Shown here: piece by piece, positions 4,741 through 5,145 of the stretch
Layout: each line of letters begins with the position of its first letter
Numbering within the stretch: position 1 is the first letter of the stretch
Assembly (NCBI GenBank): GCA_004298625.1
Contig: SCSY01000257.1
Span: 1 to 5,145 of the forward strand
DNA: 5,145 nucleotides
Direction of reading: 5' to 3'
DNA from: Nitrospirota bacterium
GTDB lineage: Bacteria; Nitrospirota; Thermodesulfovibrionia; Thermodesulfovibrionales; UBA1546
Program-made: the position numbers and the translations under genes
Notes under the pieces: generated by a model
Databases searched by the model: none
What the model was told of the DNA's origin: nothing
The model's input: only the letters and a program-made list of their open reading frames with translations

Positions 4741-5145
4741 CTACTTAACTCTTCCATCCACCATTTCCAAAATCCTGTGGCATTGTCTTGAGAGGGATTC
4801 GTTGTGGGTTACGATTACGAATGTGATGCCTTTTTTCTTATTGAGTTCAAGAAGCAGATTGAAAAGTTCCTCACCTGTGTGTGTATCGAGGTTTCCTGTC
4901 GGCTCGTCTGCAAAAACAACCTTTGGCTCAAGTATCAATGCGCGCGCAACTGCAACGCGCTGCTGCTCGCCTCCGGAAAGCTCCCCAGGCCTGTGGTTTT
5001 TTCTTTCAAACACCCCAAGTTCACGCAGAAGTTTTTCCGCCTTTTCTTTAACCTCTTCGAGACTTGACCCTTTGACCCTTTGACCCTTTGACCCTATATT
5101 TATCAGTCCCGGCATCATTACATTCTCAAGCGCAGTAAATTCCGG
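4741..5145 (-). CDS. lolD: LolD-type ABC transporter ATPase (N-terminus outside the window)
   Basis: The frame is open to the right edge, so the first visible residues are PEFTALENVMMP rather than an internal Met. The 134 visible residues are the C-terminal part of an ABC ATPase. They include the signature LSGGEQQRVAVARAL (56-70), Walker B VVFADEPTGNLD with catalytic Glu81 (76-87), and the H-loop VTHN with His114. The Walker A motif lies off the window. 'LPEFTALENVMMP' and 'ADEPTGNLD' are typical of LolD/MacB-type ATPases. LolD powers LolCE in releasing lipoproteins from the inner membrane for transfer to the outer membrane. A MacB-like or other efflux ATPase is the main alternative, since the partner permease is not visible. 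An octamer array is read through at residues 17-27, in the helical-domain loop before the signature. Confidence 0.85.
   Translation of the reverse strand, partial: PEFTALENVMMPGLINIGSKGQRVKGSSLEEVKEKAEKLLRELGVFERKNHRPGELSGGEQQRVAVARALILEPKVVFADEPTGNLDTHTGEELFNLLLELNKKKGITFVIVTHNESLSRQCHRILEMVDGRVK
5063..5094. repeat. Four-unit octamer array inside the lolD-like gene
   Basis: On the sense (minus) strand three exact GGGTCAAA units are followed by GGGTCAAG. They encode IGSKGQRVKGSS in the loop between 'ENVMMPGLI' and 'EEVKEKAEKLL', where LolD proteins usually have a short linker. Unit, copy number, orientation to the gene and peptide are the same as for the array in mqnC. Confidence 0.92.

Noticed and set aside
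4802..5083. Overlapping + strand open frames opposite the ABC ATPase gene
   Set aside because: Antisense to the signature and Walker B coding region; products look like compositional shadows.

Overview
The window looks like chromosomal DNA of a bacterium that makes menaquinone by the futalosine route and has a Gram-negative envelope, since it carries an adjacent mqnE-mqnC pair and a LolD-like ATPase. Gene content, moderate base composition and abundant short dispersed repeats suggest the Nitrospirota (Thermodesulfovibrio-like relatives) or a deltaproteobacterial lineage. That placement is inference from general knowledge, with no database search.

Layout, left to right. (1) The last 40 codons of a tyrosyl-tRNA synthetase (S4 domain) run rightward off the left edge. 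(2) hemC (hydroxymethylbilane synthase) converges on it with 9 bp between stop codons, and starts at TTG. (3) A 324-bp gap between the divergent hemC and mqnE holds an inverted pair of REP-like hairpins, a TATAAT box and a long mqnE leader with a second dyad. (4) mqnE and mqnC, two related radical-SAM genes of menaquinone synthesis, overlap by 14 bp. (5) On the opposite strand, reading leftward from the right edge, are a LolD-type ABC ATPase (N-terminus outside the window), a DUF5661-like helical protein and a cupin-like protein. They are tightly spaced and probably co-transcribed. No tRNA, rRNA, CRISPR array, transposase or convincing intrinsic terminator was seen.

The most unusual feature is a set of five short tandem arrays, each about four copies of a 7- or 8-base unit, all inside coding sequence: one in hemC, two in mqnE, one in mqnC and one in the lolD-like gene. 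Four lie within conserved proteins and add or replace surface-loop residues. One forms the C-terminal tail of MqnE and pushes its stop codon into mqnC. The same octamer (GGGTCAAA on the sense strand) occurs in mqnC and in the ABC gene and encodes the same peptide in both. In mqnC it is joined to a 60-bp REP-like element with GGGACTGTCCC ends, all read through in frame. In both mqnE arrays a single T-to-C departure from the repeat unit falls exactly where a perfect unit would create an in-frame stop. This looks like a dispersed short-repeat family that enters genes and is kept only where the frame stays open.

The genes do ordinary work: tRNA charging, tetrapyrrole synthesis, menaquinone synthesis and probably lipoprotein release. 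The two leftmost minus-strand genes have no assigned function.
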